This document shows positions 5,190-5,196 of a stretch of 5,196 nt of DNA, piece by piece. The stretch's first letter is position 1; every line of letters starts with the position of its first letter. Under the pieces are notes generated by a model. The model was not told where the DNA came from. It ran no database searches and worked only from the letters and a program-made list of their open reading frames with translations. The DNA comes from Gammaproteobacteria bacterium (GTDB taxonomy: Bacteria > Pseudomonadota > Gammaproteobacteria > GRL18). The DNA lies in the NCBI GenBank assembly GCA_013139395.1, contig WTAX01000377.1, forward strand, positions 1 to 5,196, in the 5' to 3' direction. Both the position numbers and the translations under genes were made by a program.

Positions 5190-5196
5190 TAACAGC

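Overview
The window is a gammaproteobacterial chromosome segment carrying the conserved ftsY-ftsE-ftsX cluster followed, after an inserted stretch of about 1.3 kb, by the heat-shock sigma factor gene rpoH. The proteins are clearly of the proteobacterial type: FtsY has a long acidic N-terminal extension, and RpoH carries a complete RpoH box. Base composition looks moderately AT-rich, with very AT-rich intergenic regions. The genus cannot be fixed from sequence reading alone. A classical HrcA operator (CIRCE) points away from Escherichia-like enterics, which lack HrcA, and towards a lineage with both HrcA and RpoH.

Layout. Positions 62-1291 (+): ftsY, the signal recognition particle receptor. 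Positions 1338-2030 (+): ftsE, the ATPase of the FtsEX divisome complex. Positions 2032-3036 (+): ftsX, its membrane partner, only 1 nt after the ftsE stop. Positions 3095-3268 (-): an unrecognised 57-residue single-span membrane protein. Positions 3412-4005 (+): a lipoprotein built of ankyrin repeats. Positions 4006-4323: a 318-nt non-coding region that is the regulatory region of rpoH. Positions 4324-5178 (+): rpoH, complete. The last bases hold a ribosome-binding-site-like motif for a gene beginning beyond the edge.

The most interesting part is the rpoH control region. It contains a perfect CIRCE (TTAGCACTC, nine bases, GAGTGCTAA) at 4163-4189. A sigma-E-like promoter (GAACTT, 16 bases, TCTAT) at 4148-4174 has its -10 element inside the CIRCE. 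Downstream lies a leader with nested inverted repeats (4222-4298), whose loop includes a stretch that can pair with the rpoH Shine-Dalgarno sequence. Together these suggest a layered heat-shock circuit: HrcA represses the gene for the sigma factor, a possible envelope-stress sigma factor activates it, and a possible RNA element modulates translation. The CIRCE is read directly from sequence; the promoter and RNA switch are inferences.

Functionally, ftsYEX joins membrane-protein targeting (FtsY) with division-site control of peptidoglycan hydrolases (FtsEX). In E. coli the RpoH protein is itself delivered to the inner membrane by SRP and FtsY, so the ftsY/rpoH neighbourhood also has a known functional link. 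The ankyrin lipoprotein and the small membrane protein are accessory genes whose roles cannot be told from the window.
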